Source: G016234445 sp964438865 (lineage in GTDB: Bacteria > Chloroflexota > Dehalococcoidia > Tepidiformales > Tepidiformaceae). Taken from it: a DNA stretch of 64,000 nt. How positions within the stretch are numbered: the first letter of the stretch is position 1; every line of letters begins with the position of its first letter. The translations under genes were made by a program, and so were the position numbers. The stretch lies in contig CAYTMI010000001.1 in NCBI GenBank assembly GCA_964438865.1, positions 310,001-374,000 on the forward strand. Direction: 5' to 3'. The notes below the pieces were generated by a model. It worked only from the letters and a program-made list of their open reading frames with translations. It was not told the origin of the DNA and did no database searches. Below are positions 7,570 to 15,749 of the stretch, one piece after another.

Positions 7570-8853
7570 ATGACGACGCCCACGCTAACCGCGCCCGCCC
7601 AGGAACAGGCACTGGAAAACATGTCGCCTTCGGCCGGGGTCCTGACCTCTGTGTACGATTCAGCCGAACGCTTGAAGTTGGACGCCGAAGTCGTCGACCT
7701 CCTTCGCTCATCGTGGCGAGAAGTGCGGGCGCAGGTGCCCGTACGGATGGACGACCGCAAGCTCCGGATTTTCGAAGGCTACCGGGTGCAGCACAACGGC
7801 GCGCGGGGGCCGTACAAAGGCGGCGTCCGCTTCCACCCCCAGGCCGACCTCGACGAGGTCCGCGCCCTGGCGATGCTGATGACGTACAAGTGCGCGCTCA
7901 TGGACCTCCCCTTCGGCGGCGCCAAGGGCGGAGTAATGTGCGACCCCAACCGCATGAGCCAGACCGAACTGAACCGGCTGACGCGCACCTACACACAGCA
8001 CATCGGCATGGTCCTGGGGGTTTCACGGGACATCCCCGCCCCCGACATGGGCACGAACGCCCAGACGATGGCCTGGATGATGGACGCCTACGGCCAGCGC
8101 TACGGCTACACCCCCGGCGTCGTCACCGGCAAGCCGGTCGAACTCGGCGGCAGCTACGGCCGCGACCAGGCCACGGGCCGGGGCGTCGCGACGATCATGG
8201 GCGAATACGTGGAGCGCGAAGGAAGCAATCCCCAGGACGTCCGCGTTGCCGTCCAGGGCTATGGGAACGTCGGTTCGTGGACCTGCCGGATAGCGGTCGA
8301 GCGCGGCTTCAAGATCGTGGCCGTGAGCGACGTCAAGGGCGGCATCGCCAACCCCGACGGGATCGACATCGCCCAGTTGGACCGCTGGGTGGGCGTTGCG
8401 GGATCAGTCGTGGGCTTCACCGGCGCGACGCCGATTACGAACGACGGCCTGCTTGAGTACGACTGCGACTACCTGGTGCCGGCCGCCCTTGGCGAAGTGA
8501 TCACGGGACAGAATGCGGGGCGGATCAAGGCCCGCGCCGTGGTTGAGGGCGCGAACCACCCGGTCACGCCCTCCGGCGACCGCGTCCTCGCCGAGCGCGG
8601 GATCGTCGCGCTGCCCGACACCCTGGTGAACGCGGGCGGCGTGACCGTCTCCTATTTCGAATGGACGCAGAACATCCAGCAGTTCCGCTGGTCGCTGGAA
8701 CAGGTGAACCGGGAACTCGAGACGCGGATGGTTAGCACCTTCGAACAGGTGATGGCGCGCGCGGAGAAGGACGGCACCCGCCCCCGCCAGGCCGCATTCG
8801 ACATTGGCCTGGAACGGGTGGCGAAGGCCATCCAACTCCGCGGCTTCGTCTAG
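7570..8853 (+). CDS. gdhA: Glutamate dehydrogenase (Glu/Leu/Phe/Val dehydrogenase family)
   Basis: 427 residues. Catalyses reversible oxidative deamination of glutamate to 2-oxoglutarate and ammonia. Catalytic Lys119 lies in PFGGAKGGV, a second Lys in GPYKGGVRFHP, Asp in DIPAPDMGTN, and the nucleotide site in VQGYGNVGSW. GGSYGRDQATGRGV is the hinge typical of the hexameric family. ATG 7570 is preferred over ATG 7558 because GGAG at 7560-7563 lies 6 nt before it. Cofactor specificity cannot be read safely. It is divergent from the hydroxyacid dehydrogenase and followed by a hairpin repeat at 8907 that should end transcription. Confidence 0.93.
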   Translation: MTTPTLTAPAQEQALENMSPSAGVLTSVYDSAERLKLDAEVVDLLRSSWREVRAQVPVRMDDRKLRIFEGYRVQHNGARGPYKGGVRFHPQADLDEVRALAMLMTYKCALMDLPFGGAKGGVMCDPNRMSQTELNRLTRTYTQHIGMVLGVSRDIPAPDMGTNAQTMAWMMDAYGQRYGYTPGVVTGKPVELGGSYGRDQATGRGVATIMGEYVEREGSNPQDVRVAVQGYGNVGSWTCRIAVERGFKIVAVSDVKGGIANPDGIDIAQLDRWVGVAGSVVGFTGATPITNDGLLEYDCDYLVPAALGEVITGQNAGRIKARAVVEGANHPVTPSGDRVLAERGIVALPDTLVNAGGVTVSYFEWTQNIQQFRWSLEQVNRELETRMVSTFEQVMARAEKDGTRPRQAAFDIGLERVAKAIQLRGFV

Positions 8854-8906
8854 CCCTCCCTGGCGAAGCTTGGTGCCCGTTCAGGAGCCCTACCGGGCGC
8901 TCTGCT

Positions 8907-8934
8907 CCCCTCTCCCGCGAAGTCGGGAGAGGGG
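8907..8934. terminator. Perfect hairpin between convergent genes, repeat copy 2
   Basis: The same 11-bp stem, 6-nt loop and 3' flank as at 3784: left arm 8907-8917, right arm 8924-8934, then CCGGGGGTGAGGGC. It lies between gdhA (stop 8853) and the minus-strand gene ending at 9002. Similarity also reaches upstream (a GCCCGTTC block at about 8874 and 3750), so the repeat is longer than the stem. Confidence 0.7.
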
Positions 8935-9001
8935 CCGGGGGTGAGGGCCTACCGCTGCCGAAGACCCTGCTAGGCCGCTCAACTGAGTGCTTGCCTCAGC
9001 C

Positions 9002-10684
9002 TCAGGCAGTGACGCGGCCGTCCAGCAGCTCCACCGTGCCGGCAGCGCCATCGACGCGCAACCGCATGCCGTCCTTGATCTCCTGGGTCGCGACCTGGGT
9101 GCCGGCGACGCAGGGGATGCGGTATTCCCGGGCGACGATGGCGCAGTGGGACAGCGGGCCCCCGGCATCCGCGACAACAGCGGCGGCGATCCCGAAGAGT
9201 GGCGTCCAGGCGGGCATCGTGCTGTGGCAGACCATGATGTCCCCCGCTTCGAGCTTCCATGCATCGTCGAGGCTGAGGAGGACCTTCGCCGGGCCGGTCA
9301 CGATCCCGGCCGAGCAGGCGAGGCCCTTGAGCGTGCGGCCGTGCCAGCTCGCGTCGATTGCGAGGCCGAAGAACTTCGACACCAGTGGGTCCGGGGGCAT
9401 GTCGGCGGGCGGGGGTGTGCCCATTACCGGCGGCGGCTTGATCTGCCCCTGGCGAACGTGTGCGGCCCGCCGTTCCGTCACCCGGCTGCGAACCTCGGGG
9501 ACGGCGGCTCCTTCGGCCAGAGACTTGATTTCCTCGAACCGCAAGTAGAAGACGTCGCCCGCCGATTCGAGCACGCCATCGCCCGCGAGCCGCGAGCCAA
9601 GTTGCTGGACCCCGTGGCGGATCACCATCGTCGCCTTCTGGTCGATGCTGAAGTTGTGGTCTTCGGCGATCGGGATGTATTGCTGGGCGAGGGAGAGCAT
9701 GTGGCGGAACTGTGGGCGCGCCGGCTCCGGCACGCGCGCTTCCATCTCGGCGACGAGCTGGTCGCGCTCGGCGGCCTGGGCGCGGTGGGCGGCGAAGGGA
9801 TCCTCGCTATCGGGCTTGGCCATGAAGCCCTTGAGCTGGGTGTGCGGTGTGGCCTGGTCGTCCCGCCAGGAGGGGTACCCAATTTCGAGGAACCGGTTCG
9901 AACGCCAACCGTAGGCGTCGAGGAACGCCTGCCAGCGGGACAGAAACTCGGCCGCCAGGGGGTGGCCCACCACCTGCACACGGCCATCGACGACGGTGGC
10001 AGCGTTGACCACGGCGCCGAGCCCGGCGTTCGCGCGAACCCAGCGGCTGACGTCCCAGAGCGCCTTGCCCATCTCGACGGACTTGTTGTCGAAGCCCTGG
10101 AGCATGAGCCGTGATTGCTGGACCGAGTCCGGCCCGACGACGGCGCCGAGGAACTCTTCCATGCCGAAGACGGCGTTCATGGGCGGGATGTTTACCCGCA
10201 TGTGGATGTCCCAGAGGGTCACCATGCGGTCGTAGAACCCGACGACGAAGCTGGCCAGCGCCTGGGTGGATGCCCCCGCGTAGTCGAAGCCGAGGATCGC
10301 GTCGCATTCGGCGACGACCTGGGGCTCGAAGGTTTCCCGCCAGTCGCGGAGGACGGTGGCGCCCAGCTCCATGGTGATCCGGATCATCTCCTGCATCCGC
10401 GCCTCCATTTCCTCCGGCGTTCCCATCACGGGGATGGGGGCGAGGTACATGTAGCCGTTGAAGATTCCGGAGCGAAGCCCGGAGATGGGCATCGACATGC
10501 GGGCGATCGCCCGCGAGGCGCCCTCCGAGAAGCCGGGCTGGATCATGGTCGCGTCGAGCGGGGTCAGAGGGTGGGGGAGGTGCATCGCGTCCTGGATCCA
10601 GAACAACTGCTCGTCGCCGGGATGGGGCCAGGCGACGGGAAAATTGGACGGGACGGGAAGAAGGTTCGGTGGGGTGGGTGGCAT
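9002..10684 (-). CDS. PEP-utilising-enzyme mobile-domain protein without ATP-grasp domain
   Basis: 560 residues. The C-terminus is a swivelling phosphohistidine domain: GDIMVCHSTMPAWTPLF, then GGPLSHCAIVARE with His513 as the phosphate carrier, then IPCVAGT. The N-terminal 400 residues resemble the central part of PEP synthase or rifampin phosphotransferase-like proteins (HPLTPLDATM, FNGYMYLAP, SRWQAFLDAYGWRSNRFLEI). The ATP-grasp module that would load the histidine is missing and no partner gene is adjacent, so the phosphoryl donor is unclear. It may work with an ATP-grasp subunit encoded elsewhere, as in phenylphosphate synthase. Start ATG 10684 has GGAG 7 nt upstream. The substrate is unknown. 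Confidence 0.75.
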   Translation of the reverse strand: MPPTPPNLLPVPSNFPVAWPHPGDEQLFWIQDAMHLPHPLTPLDATMIQPGFSEGASRAIARMSMPISGLRSGIFNGYMYLAPIPVMGTPEEMEARMQEMIRITMELGATVLRDWRETFEPQVVAECDAILGFDYAGASTQALASFVVGFYDRMVTLWDIHMRVNIPPMNAVFGMEEFLGAVVGPDSVQQSRLMLQGFDNKSVEMGKALWDVSRWVRANAGLGAVVNAATVVDGRVQVVGHPLAAEFLSRWQAFLDAYGWRSNRFLEIGYPSWRDDQATPHTQLKGFMAKPDSEDPFAAHRAQAAERDQLVAEMEARVPEPARPQFRHMLSLAQQYIPIAEDHNFSIDQKATMVIRHGVQQLGSRLAGDGVLESAGDVFYLRFEEIKSLAEGAAVPEVRSRVTERRAAHVRQGQIKPPPVMGTPPPADMPPDPLVSKFFGLAIDASWHGRTLKGLACSAGIVTGPAKVLLSLDDAWKLEAGDIMVCHSTMPAWTPLFGIAAAVVADAGGPLSHCAIVAREYRIPCVAGTQVATQEIKDGMRLRVDGAAGTVELLDGRVTA

Positions 10685-10835
10685 GACAGGCTCCGTGGTT
10701 GTCTTCCGGTGGGCGGAAGGGGTAGGTGGCGCAGTCTATCGGCTGGTGCCGCGGCTGGCCATCCAAAGGTTCACATTCCGGGAAGACGGCCGCGGCACCC
10801 GGCGCCCGCCACCATCCCTTAGGATGGAGCTAACG

Positions 10836-12101
10836 ATGGGTAACTGGGCCGCCACCACGTTCGAATCGCTCCACCACCGGCACTACCGTGTGCTCTGGAT
10901 CGGCACGTCGCTGTCGTTCCTCGTCTTCATGATGTCCTCGGTCGTCCAGAGCGTCGTCGCCTATGACCTGACGGGGAAGAACGGCGCCGTGGGGTTCGTC
11001 TCGCTCGGGATGGGCGTCGCAACGATTCTCGTGGCCCCGTTCGGCGGCGTCATCGCCGACCGTGTCTCGAAGAAGCGCCTCCTCCTCTTCGGGCAGGTGA
11101 TCATCGGGCTGAACTTCGCGGCGGTGGGCGGGCTGATCGTCGCGGACCAGATCACGATCCTGTCGCTGGCGGCCTCGACCTTCGTCCTCGGGGTTGTGTT
11201 TTCGTTCATTGCGCCGGCCCGGCAGGCATGGATCGGCGAACTCCTGCCGCGTGCGTCGCTGCCGAACGGGATTGCCCTGCAGCAGGTGGCCATGACGGGG
11301 ACGCGGATCTTCGGCCCCTTCCTTGCGGGCGGGCTGGTGGCGCTTTCGTTCGTCGGCTCTGGCGGGACCTACCTGTTCATGGGCGGCCTCTTCGCGATCG
11401 TGGTGGCGACGCTGGCCCGGTTGCCTGCGACGAAGGCCCGGAGCGGCGGCCTCAAGATCTCGGTGATGGGCGACATGATGCTGGGCATCCGGCACATCCG
11501 GGAACGGCCGCGGCTGATGCTCCTCGCCGTGTCGTTCATCGGCATCGTGATCGCCGGGTTCTCCTACCAGGTTGTGCTCCCGGGCTACCTGCAGGACGAA
11601 CTCCAACACTCCCCAAAGAACATGGCGCTGATGCTTGGGGTAGGCGCGATCTCGGGCCTCGCCGTGACGATCGCGATCGCCGGGATGGCGGGTTCACGGC
11701 ACGCATGGCGGCTGATGCTGGCGGGCGGGATCGTGATGGGGGCCGCCCTTCTCCTCATGGCGGGGGCGCCCAACATGGGCTTCGCGCTTCTGACCATGCT
11801 GCTGATGGGCGCCGGGTCGAGCGCCTTCCAGCTGATCAACAACGCCCTCGTGATGCAGGAAGCCGCGCCCGAATTCCACGGCCGGGTGATGTCTGTAACG
11901 ATGCTGGCGTGGGGGGCGAACGGCCTCGCGGGACTGCCGTTCGGGGTGTTCGCGGACCACGCGGGCGAACGCGAGACCCTGTTCCTGATGGGGCTGCTGG
12001 TGCTTGCGGTTACCGGCGGGACCGCCCTCGCCCATGCTACGCTTGTGCGGAGGGCGCCCGCCGCGGCGGTGCCCGTGGGAAGCCTCGCGTCCAGCGACTG
12101 A
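10836..12101 (+). CDS. MFS transporter (EntS/YwhJ-like exporter family)
   Basis: 421 residues with about 12 hydrophobic segments. The motif-A loop between helices 2 and 3 reads GGVIADRVSKKRLL, and FSFIAPARQAWIGELLPRA between helices 4 and 5 is typical of the enterobactin-exporter-like MFS branch. Start ATG 10836 has GGAG with 6-nt spacing. A TAGGAT hexamer at 10820-10825 could be the -10 box, leaving a very short leader. Divergent from the mobile-domain gene, about 150 bp between them. Substrate not inferable. Confidence 0.88.
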   Translation: MGNWAATTFESLHHRHYRVLWIGTSLSFLVFMMSSVVQSVVAYDLTGKNGAVGFVSLGMGVATILVAPFGGVIADRVSKKRLLLFGQVIIGLNFAAVGGLIVADQITILSLAASTFVLGVVFSFIAPARQAWIGELLPRASLPNGIALQQVAMTGTRIFGPFLAGGLVALSFVGSGGTYLFMGGLFAIVVATLARLPATKARSGGLKISVMGDMMLGIRHIRERPRLMLLAVSFIGIVIAGFSYQVVLPGYLQDELQHSPKNMALMLGVGAISGLAVTIAIAGMAGSRHAWRLMLAGGIVMGAALLLMAGAPNMGFALLTMLLMGAGSSAFQLINNALVMQEAAPEFHGRVMSVTMLAWGANGLAGLPFGVFADHAGERETLFLMGLLVLAVTGGTALAHATLVRRAPAAAVPVGSLASSD

Positions 12102-12142
12102 CGCCCGGCCAACCAACACTCTGCAGGGACGGACACCACTAC

Positions 12143-12364
12143 ATGGGACGCGAAGAACTGGCGGCGCTCGTCGCCGTGCTCACGAAGCAGCTTGAGCCCG
12201 GGGCCGAGAACCTCGCGCTCGGGAGCTGGAAGATCGACTACGACAAGAAGCGCCGGGCGTTCGTCTTCGATAAGTGCGAAAACGAAGGCTACTGTGAAGA
12301 GCGCCCCGCGGTCGTGGGCATGGATGGCACCATCATCGACCGCGGGGGGCCGCTTTTCGACTGA
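12143..12364 (+). CDS. Small conserved-looking protein of unknown function
   Basis: 73 residues, soluble, acidic with two Cys (FDKCENEGYCEERP). It opens with a predicted helix (REELAALVAVLTKQLE) and continues as strand-like segments (SWKIDYDKKRRAFVF, GMDGTIIDRGGPLFD). Codon use matches its neighbours. The ribosome site is weak (AGGGAC about 14 nt upstream). It lies 41 bp after the MFS gene and may be read from the same transcript. No family recognised. Confidence 0.6.
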   Translation: MGREELAALVAVLTKQLEPGAENLALGSWKIDYDKKRRAFVFDKCENEGYCEERPAVVGMDGTIIDRGGPLFD

Positions 12365-12374
12365 TCCGCGGTAG

Positions 12375-12405
12375 CGGCCGGGTGGCCGTCTGGTAGAACT
12401 TTTTT
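12375..12405 (+). terminator. Weak hairpin with T-run
   Basis: CGGCC (12375-12379) pairs with GGCCG (12384-12388), and six T follow at 12400-12405. The 11-nt gap between stem and T-run is longer than usual, so intrinsic termination is only possible. Confidence 0.3.
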
Positions 12406-12467
12406 CCGGAGCTGACGTTGCCCGGCCTCATTTCGGCGGGAGAAGTGCCGATAGTAATCCTGAAACG

Positions 12468-13424
12468 ATGCTTACCAAGCCGCGCGCCCCGGCCGAACCT
12501 CGCGTGTTCCGGATCCTGCTCCTCGAAAGGAGTGTGGCGGGGATCCGCGTCCTCCGCGAATCGCTGCAGGGCGAGGGACTCCGCGTGCATGGCGCGAGGA
12601 GCGCGGACGAAGCAGCCCGCCTTGCCGCCGGAGACGGGTTCGACGCCCTCGTGGCGGACGCGGCGCTCTGGAAGAAGCTCTCTGTTGCTTTGGCGGCCCA
12701 CCCCGGCTCCGCCGACCTCTGCATCCTCCTGGTCACAGACGGGGAACTGCCCGAGCACCGCCTGGGGACACCGAGCGGGGCCCACGCAGTCATCTCGCGT
12801 TCGGCGCTGACCCAGGCCGAGGCGGCAAGCTCGCTGATCTCCGAAGCAATCGCCGAGCACCATGCGGGCCGCCGGAAGCAGACGATGGTCCGCTGGCTCG
12901 AACGCGAAGCGCGCACCGACCACCTGACCGGGCTCTACAACCGCCACGCCTTTGACGAACACCTCGTGAACAGCCTGCGCGAATGCGCCGAGCAGGCCCA
13001 GCCCGTGACTGTCGTTGTGCTCGACGTGGCGGGGACGCAGACCGTGAACGAAGCACACGGACACGACACCGGCGACGCCATGATCCGGCGGGCCGCGACG
13101 GGCATTGCCCGCTGCATCCGCGGCGGCGACTTTGCCGCGCGGGTTGGCGGCGACGATTTCGCGATCATCATCCCGGGGGGTGATCTCGAAGTCGGCAGAC
13201 TGATGGCCCGGCGCATCGGCCAGGAACTGGAGCGCTTGAACAATTCCGAATGGGACGGGGAGATCCCCGTGAGCGTCACCTTCGGCGTCGCCAGCGGCAC
13301 CAAATGTACGCCGGAAGAGCTGTTTGCCGCGGCCGAACAGCAGATTGACCGCCGCCGTTCGCTCTCCACGCCGATTGCGTTCGTGCCCCGGCGCCTGGAC
13401 CCAGAAGGGCCATTCGTCGCATGA
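12468..13424 (+). CDS. Pseudo-receiver plus GGDEF domain protein (GGDDF variant)
   Basis: 318 residues. Residues 14-125 look like a response-regulator receiver, but the acidic pair after the first strand is replaced (LLLERS) and the switch Lys is Arg (ISRSA). An Asp in LVADAAL is kept. This is probably a pseudo-receiver. Residues 150-310 form a GGDEF domain: TDHLTGLYNRHAFDEHL, VVVLDVAGTQTVNEAHG, and signature ARVGGDDFAIIIPGG. GGDDF keeps both Gly and acidic positions, so cyclic-di-GMP synthesis is possible, although GGDEF or GGEEF is usual. Start ATG 12468 lacks a clear Shine-Dalgarno. It is followed 52 bp later by a second, degenerate GGDEF protein. Confidence 0.82.
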   Translation: MLTKPRAPAEPRVFRILLLERSVAGIRVLRESLQGEGLRVHGARSADEAARLAAGDGFDALVADAALWKKLSVALAAHPGSADLCILLVTDGELPEHRLGTPSGAHAVISRSALTQAEAASSLISEAIAEHHAGRRKQTMVRWLEREARTDHLTGLYNRHAFDEHLVNSLRECAEQAQPVTVVVLDVAGTQTVNEAHGHDTGDAMIRRAATGIARCIRGGDFAARVGGDDFAIIIPGGDLEVGRLMARRIGQELERLNNSEWDGEIPVSVTFGVASGTKCTPEELFAAAEQQIDRRRSLSTPIAFVPRRLDPEGPFVA

Positions 13425-13476
13425 ATACCGCCACGCCTCGCGGATTCCTCCGAAGGGAGGCTCTCTAGGGAGACTC

Positions 13477-14064
13477 ATGTTCATCAAGAAAACCAGCGCC
13501 AGCCAGCCAGCCCCGGGAGCGGGGGATGCCGCCGCCGATCTGCCCGCCGTCACCCGGCTCGTGGACCCGGAGACCGGCTTGCCGAACTACCACGAACTCG
13601 CCGCCACCCTCCGGCGCGAGATCGCACGGGCGAAGCGCTATGGGGACCGCAGCGTCCTGGCTGTGTTCGACGTGCGCGTGGCATCGTTCAAGCCCACAAA
13701 CCTGAACCCGAACCCGCCTTCGCCTGCCCGCTACGTGGCGGGCGTCCTCGGCCAGCAGGCGCGCGAATCGGACCTCGTCGCGCGGCTCGACACCACCCAT
13801 TTCGTGGTCTTTCTCACTGAATGCGACGCCGCCGGAGCAAGCCTGTTCACGGAACGGGCGCGGACGAAACTGAGCAGCTTTGTCTTTGCCCGGAACGAAG
13901 ATGGCACGGGCATCTTCGTGCGGGCGTGGGCTGGGTTCGCGCCGTGGGACCCTGCCTTCACCGAGCCGAATTTCTACATCCAGGCAGCGATGGACCACCT
14001 GGAGCGCCAGCGGCCGGCCTACCGCGCGGCGGAAAGCGAATTCAGAGCCCGGCCAACCGGTTAG
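13477..14064 (+). CDS. Degenerate GGDEF-domain protein
   Basis: 195 residues. The fold markers of a GGDEF domain are visible (DPETGLPNYHELAATLRREI, SVLAVFDVRV, then ARESDLVARLDTTHFVVFL), but the catalytic signature itself is replaced by LDTTH, so it should not make cyclic-di-GMP. It may bind nucleotide or partner the GGDEF protein just upstream. ATG 13477 has AGGGAG with 4-nt spacing. Its TAG stop overlaps the TAA stop of the convergent dehydrogenase gene: four bases (TTAG, 14061-14064) serve both. Confidence 0.72.
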   Translation: MFIKKTSASQPAPGAGDAAADLPAVTRLVDPETGLPNYHELAATLRREIARAKRYGDRSVLAVFDVRVASFKPTNLNPNPPSPARYVAGVLGQQARESDLVARLDTTHFVVFLTECDAAGASLFTERARTKLSSFVFARNEDGTGIFVRAWAGFAPWDPAFTEPNFYIQAAMDHLERQRPAYRAAESEFRARPTG

Positions 14065-14969
14065 CCATCCTCCGCCCTGGCCCCCCGGGCAAGGTGGGCG
14101 AGGACATCAACCAGCGCCTGCGTCCCTTCACGGCCGCGACCCTGGGCTTCGAGGACGCGGAAGAGCTGCTGGACGAGCGCCGTCCCCGGCAAGGGAAGGT
14201 GCACGCCGTCGGCGGTCTGCTGGACGATGCGCAGGTCCTTCTGCATCAGCTCGACCATGAATCCGGGCGCGAAGTCGCCGCGGATCGCCCTCGGGCCGAG
14301 GTTCGCAAGCATCCACGAGCCGGCAGCACCGGAACTCACGACCTCAAGCATCTTCGCCGGGTCAACGCCGGCCGCTCGCGCAAGCGCCACGGCTTCGGCC
14401 ATCGCCAGCAGGTTGAGCCCGCCGGCGACCTGGTTGCAGGCCTTCACCACCTGCCCCGACCCGGCCGGGCCGACGTGGACGATCGTTTTCCCCATCGCTT
14501 CGAAGATGGGACGGCAGCGTTCGAAGACGGCCTCGTCGCCACCCACCATCATCGCGAGGGTGCCGGCCTTTGCCCCTGCGTCGCCGCCGCTGACGGGCGC
14601 ATCCAGCATCGCCACGCCGCGGGCAGCGAGGGCGTCATGCACCCGCCGGGCCACCGGCGGCGCGATCGTGGAGCAGTCGATGGCGATCGAGCCGACGGGC
14701 GCGCCTTCGATGACGCCACCGGGGCCGAGCATGACCTCCTCCACGTCGGCTGAATCCGAGACGCAGGTGATTGTGACTTCGGAGGCGGCAGCGGCCTCCG
14801 ACGGCGAATCGGCAGGCGCCGCGCCCGCCTTCGTCAGCGGCTCCATCCGGGAAGGGGTCCGGTTCCAGACCGTGAGAGTGAACCCGGCCTTGAGGAGGTT
14901 CGCCGCCATGGGCGCCCCCATGATCCCGAGGCCGACGAACCCGACGCGCTTGATCTCCATCTCTCGCAC
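14061..14969 (-). CDS. NAD(P)-dependent 3-hydroxyisobutyrate dehydrogenase-family oxidoreductase
   Basis: 302 residues. Beta-hydroxyacid dehydrogenase fold: N-terminal GFVGLGIMGAPMAANLLKAG, substrate motif DAPVSGGDAGAKAGTL, catalytic Lys in GSGQVVKACNQV, and a helical C-terminal dimerisation domain. The family oxidises 3-hydroxyisobutyrate, tartronate semialdehyde or related acids; the exact substrate is not evident. The start is GTG 14969 or ATG 14960; neither has a strong ribosome site. The stop overlaps that of the convergent degenerate GGDEF gene. Confidence 0.88.
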   Translation of the reverse strand: MREMEIKRVGFVGLGIMGAPMAANLLKAGFTLTVWNRTPSRMEPLTKAGAAPADSPSEAAAASEVTITCVSDSADVEEVMLGPGGVIEGAPVGSIAIDCSTIAPPVARRVHDALAARGVAMLDAPVSGGDAGAKAGTLAMMVGGDEAVFERCRPIFEAMGKTIVHVGPAGSGQVVKACNQVAGGLNLLAMAEAVALARAAGVDPAKMLEVVSSGAAGSWMLANLGPRAIRGDFAPGFMVELMQKDLRIVQQTADGVHLPLPGTALVQQLFRVLEAQGRGREGTQALVDVLAHLARGARAEDG

Positions 14970-15047
14970 CCGCTTTCCCGGGCATGGTAGTGCGGCGGCA
15001 GCCGGGGCGTCGCTTTCGGTCAGGCTCCGGGGACTGCGGGCGGGACG

Positions 15048-15686
15048 TTATTGGGGGTCACGCCACATCAGCCAAAGGGGTGGCCCCCCGCGGGGGACGG
15101 TGAGCACTTCGGTCACGCGGAAGCCGTTGCGTTCGTAGAGGGGGACGTTTCGCTCCTTCGAGCTTTCGAGGTAGGCCGGGATGCGCTCGCGGTCGCAGCG
15201 TTCGAGCACAGGGCGCATGAGCTGCGTGCCGACACCGCGGCCCTGGTAGTCCGGATCGGTGGCGAGGACGCCAAGGTAGAAGTGGGGCTCGTGGGGATGC
15301 TTCTTTTCGACGGCGTTCATCCCGAAGAAGACATCGCGGAAGCGGCCCATGCCGCAGGCGCTGACGAACGCGGGCATCATCATCGCCTGGCGGAGGGCAG
15401 AGAGCTTGTGCTTGCCGGGAGGCGCCCAGAGCGCGGCGCCGTGGATGCCCTCGGTCGAATAGACCTCGCCGTGGGGCATCATGATCCGGTCGAGGACGGT
15501 GGCCATGACGTCGTAAACGCGGCGGGCGCGGCGCTTGTCCTGGGTCACCATCCAGTTGATGAGGGGGTCGTCGTCGAAGGCGCGGGCGATGACCGCCTTG
15601 AGCTGGGGGACGTCCGGTTTCGCGGCTTTTCGGACGCTGACGGCGAGGGGTTCGCGGCGGCGCGGCGGGGTTTCGACCTGGGACAT
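15048..15686 (-). CDS. GNAT family N-acetyltransferase
   Basis: 212 residues. The acetyl-CoA loop is visible in LGVLATDPDYQGRGVGTQLM, and the C-terminal part of the fold in YLESSKERNVPLYERNGF. The N-terminal half (RAFDDDPLINWMV) matches the GNAT subgroup often found near secondary-metabolism genes. Start ATG 15686 has AGGAG about 7 nt upstream. It is divergent from the aminotransferase at 15750. Acceptor unknown. Confidence 0.85.
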   Translation of the reverse strand: MSQVETPPRRREPLAVSVRKAAKPDVPQLKAVIARAFDDDPLINWMVTQDKRRARRVYDVMATVLDRIMMPHGEVYSTEGIHGAALWAPPGKHKLSALRQAMMMPAFVSACGMGRFRDVFFGMNAVEKKHPHEPHFYLGVLATDPDYQGRGVGTQLMRPVLERCDRERIPAYLESSKERNVPLYERNGFRVTEVLTVPRGGPPLWLMWRDPQ

Positions 15687-15736
15687 GGGTGGCTCCTCGT
15701 GCGCTCGTGGCGGTTGGGCGGCGCTGGCGATAGGGG

Positions 15737-15742
15737 TACGAT
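15737..15742 (+). promoter_or_regulatory. TACGAT -10-like box, candidate leaderless start
   Basis: TACGAT ends 7 nt before ATG 15750, and no Shine-Dalgarno sequence lies between. Transcription from such a box would begin at or next to the start codon. No clear -35. Confidence 0.45.
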
Positions 15743-15749
15743 AACGCCC

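Noticed and set aside
6080..7573. Single 497-codon plus-strand gene starting as a phage protease
   Set aside because: Only the first 120 codons resemble the protease. After the repeat at 6443 the frame is antisense to a clearly coding dehydrogenase and has its mirror composition.
10458..10835. Longer MFS protein starting at 10458
   Set aside because: The extra 126 codons overlap the opposite-strand gene and are not hydrophobic or conserved; ATG 10836 has a proper ribosome site.
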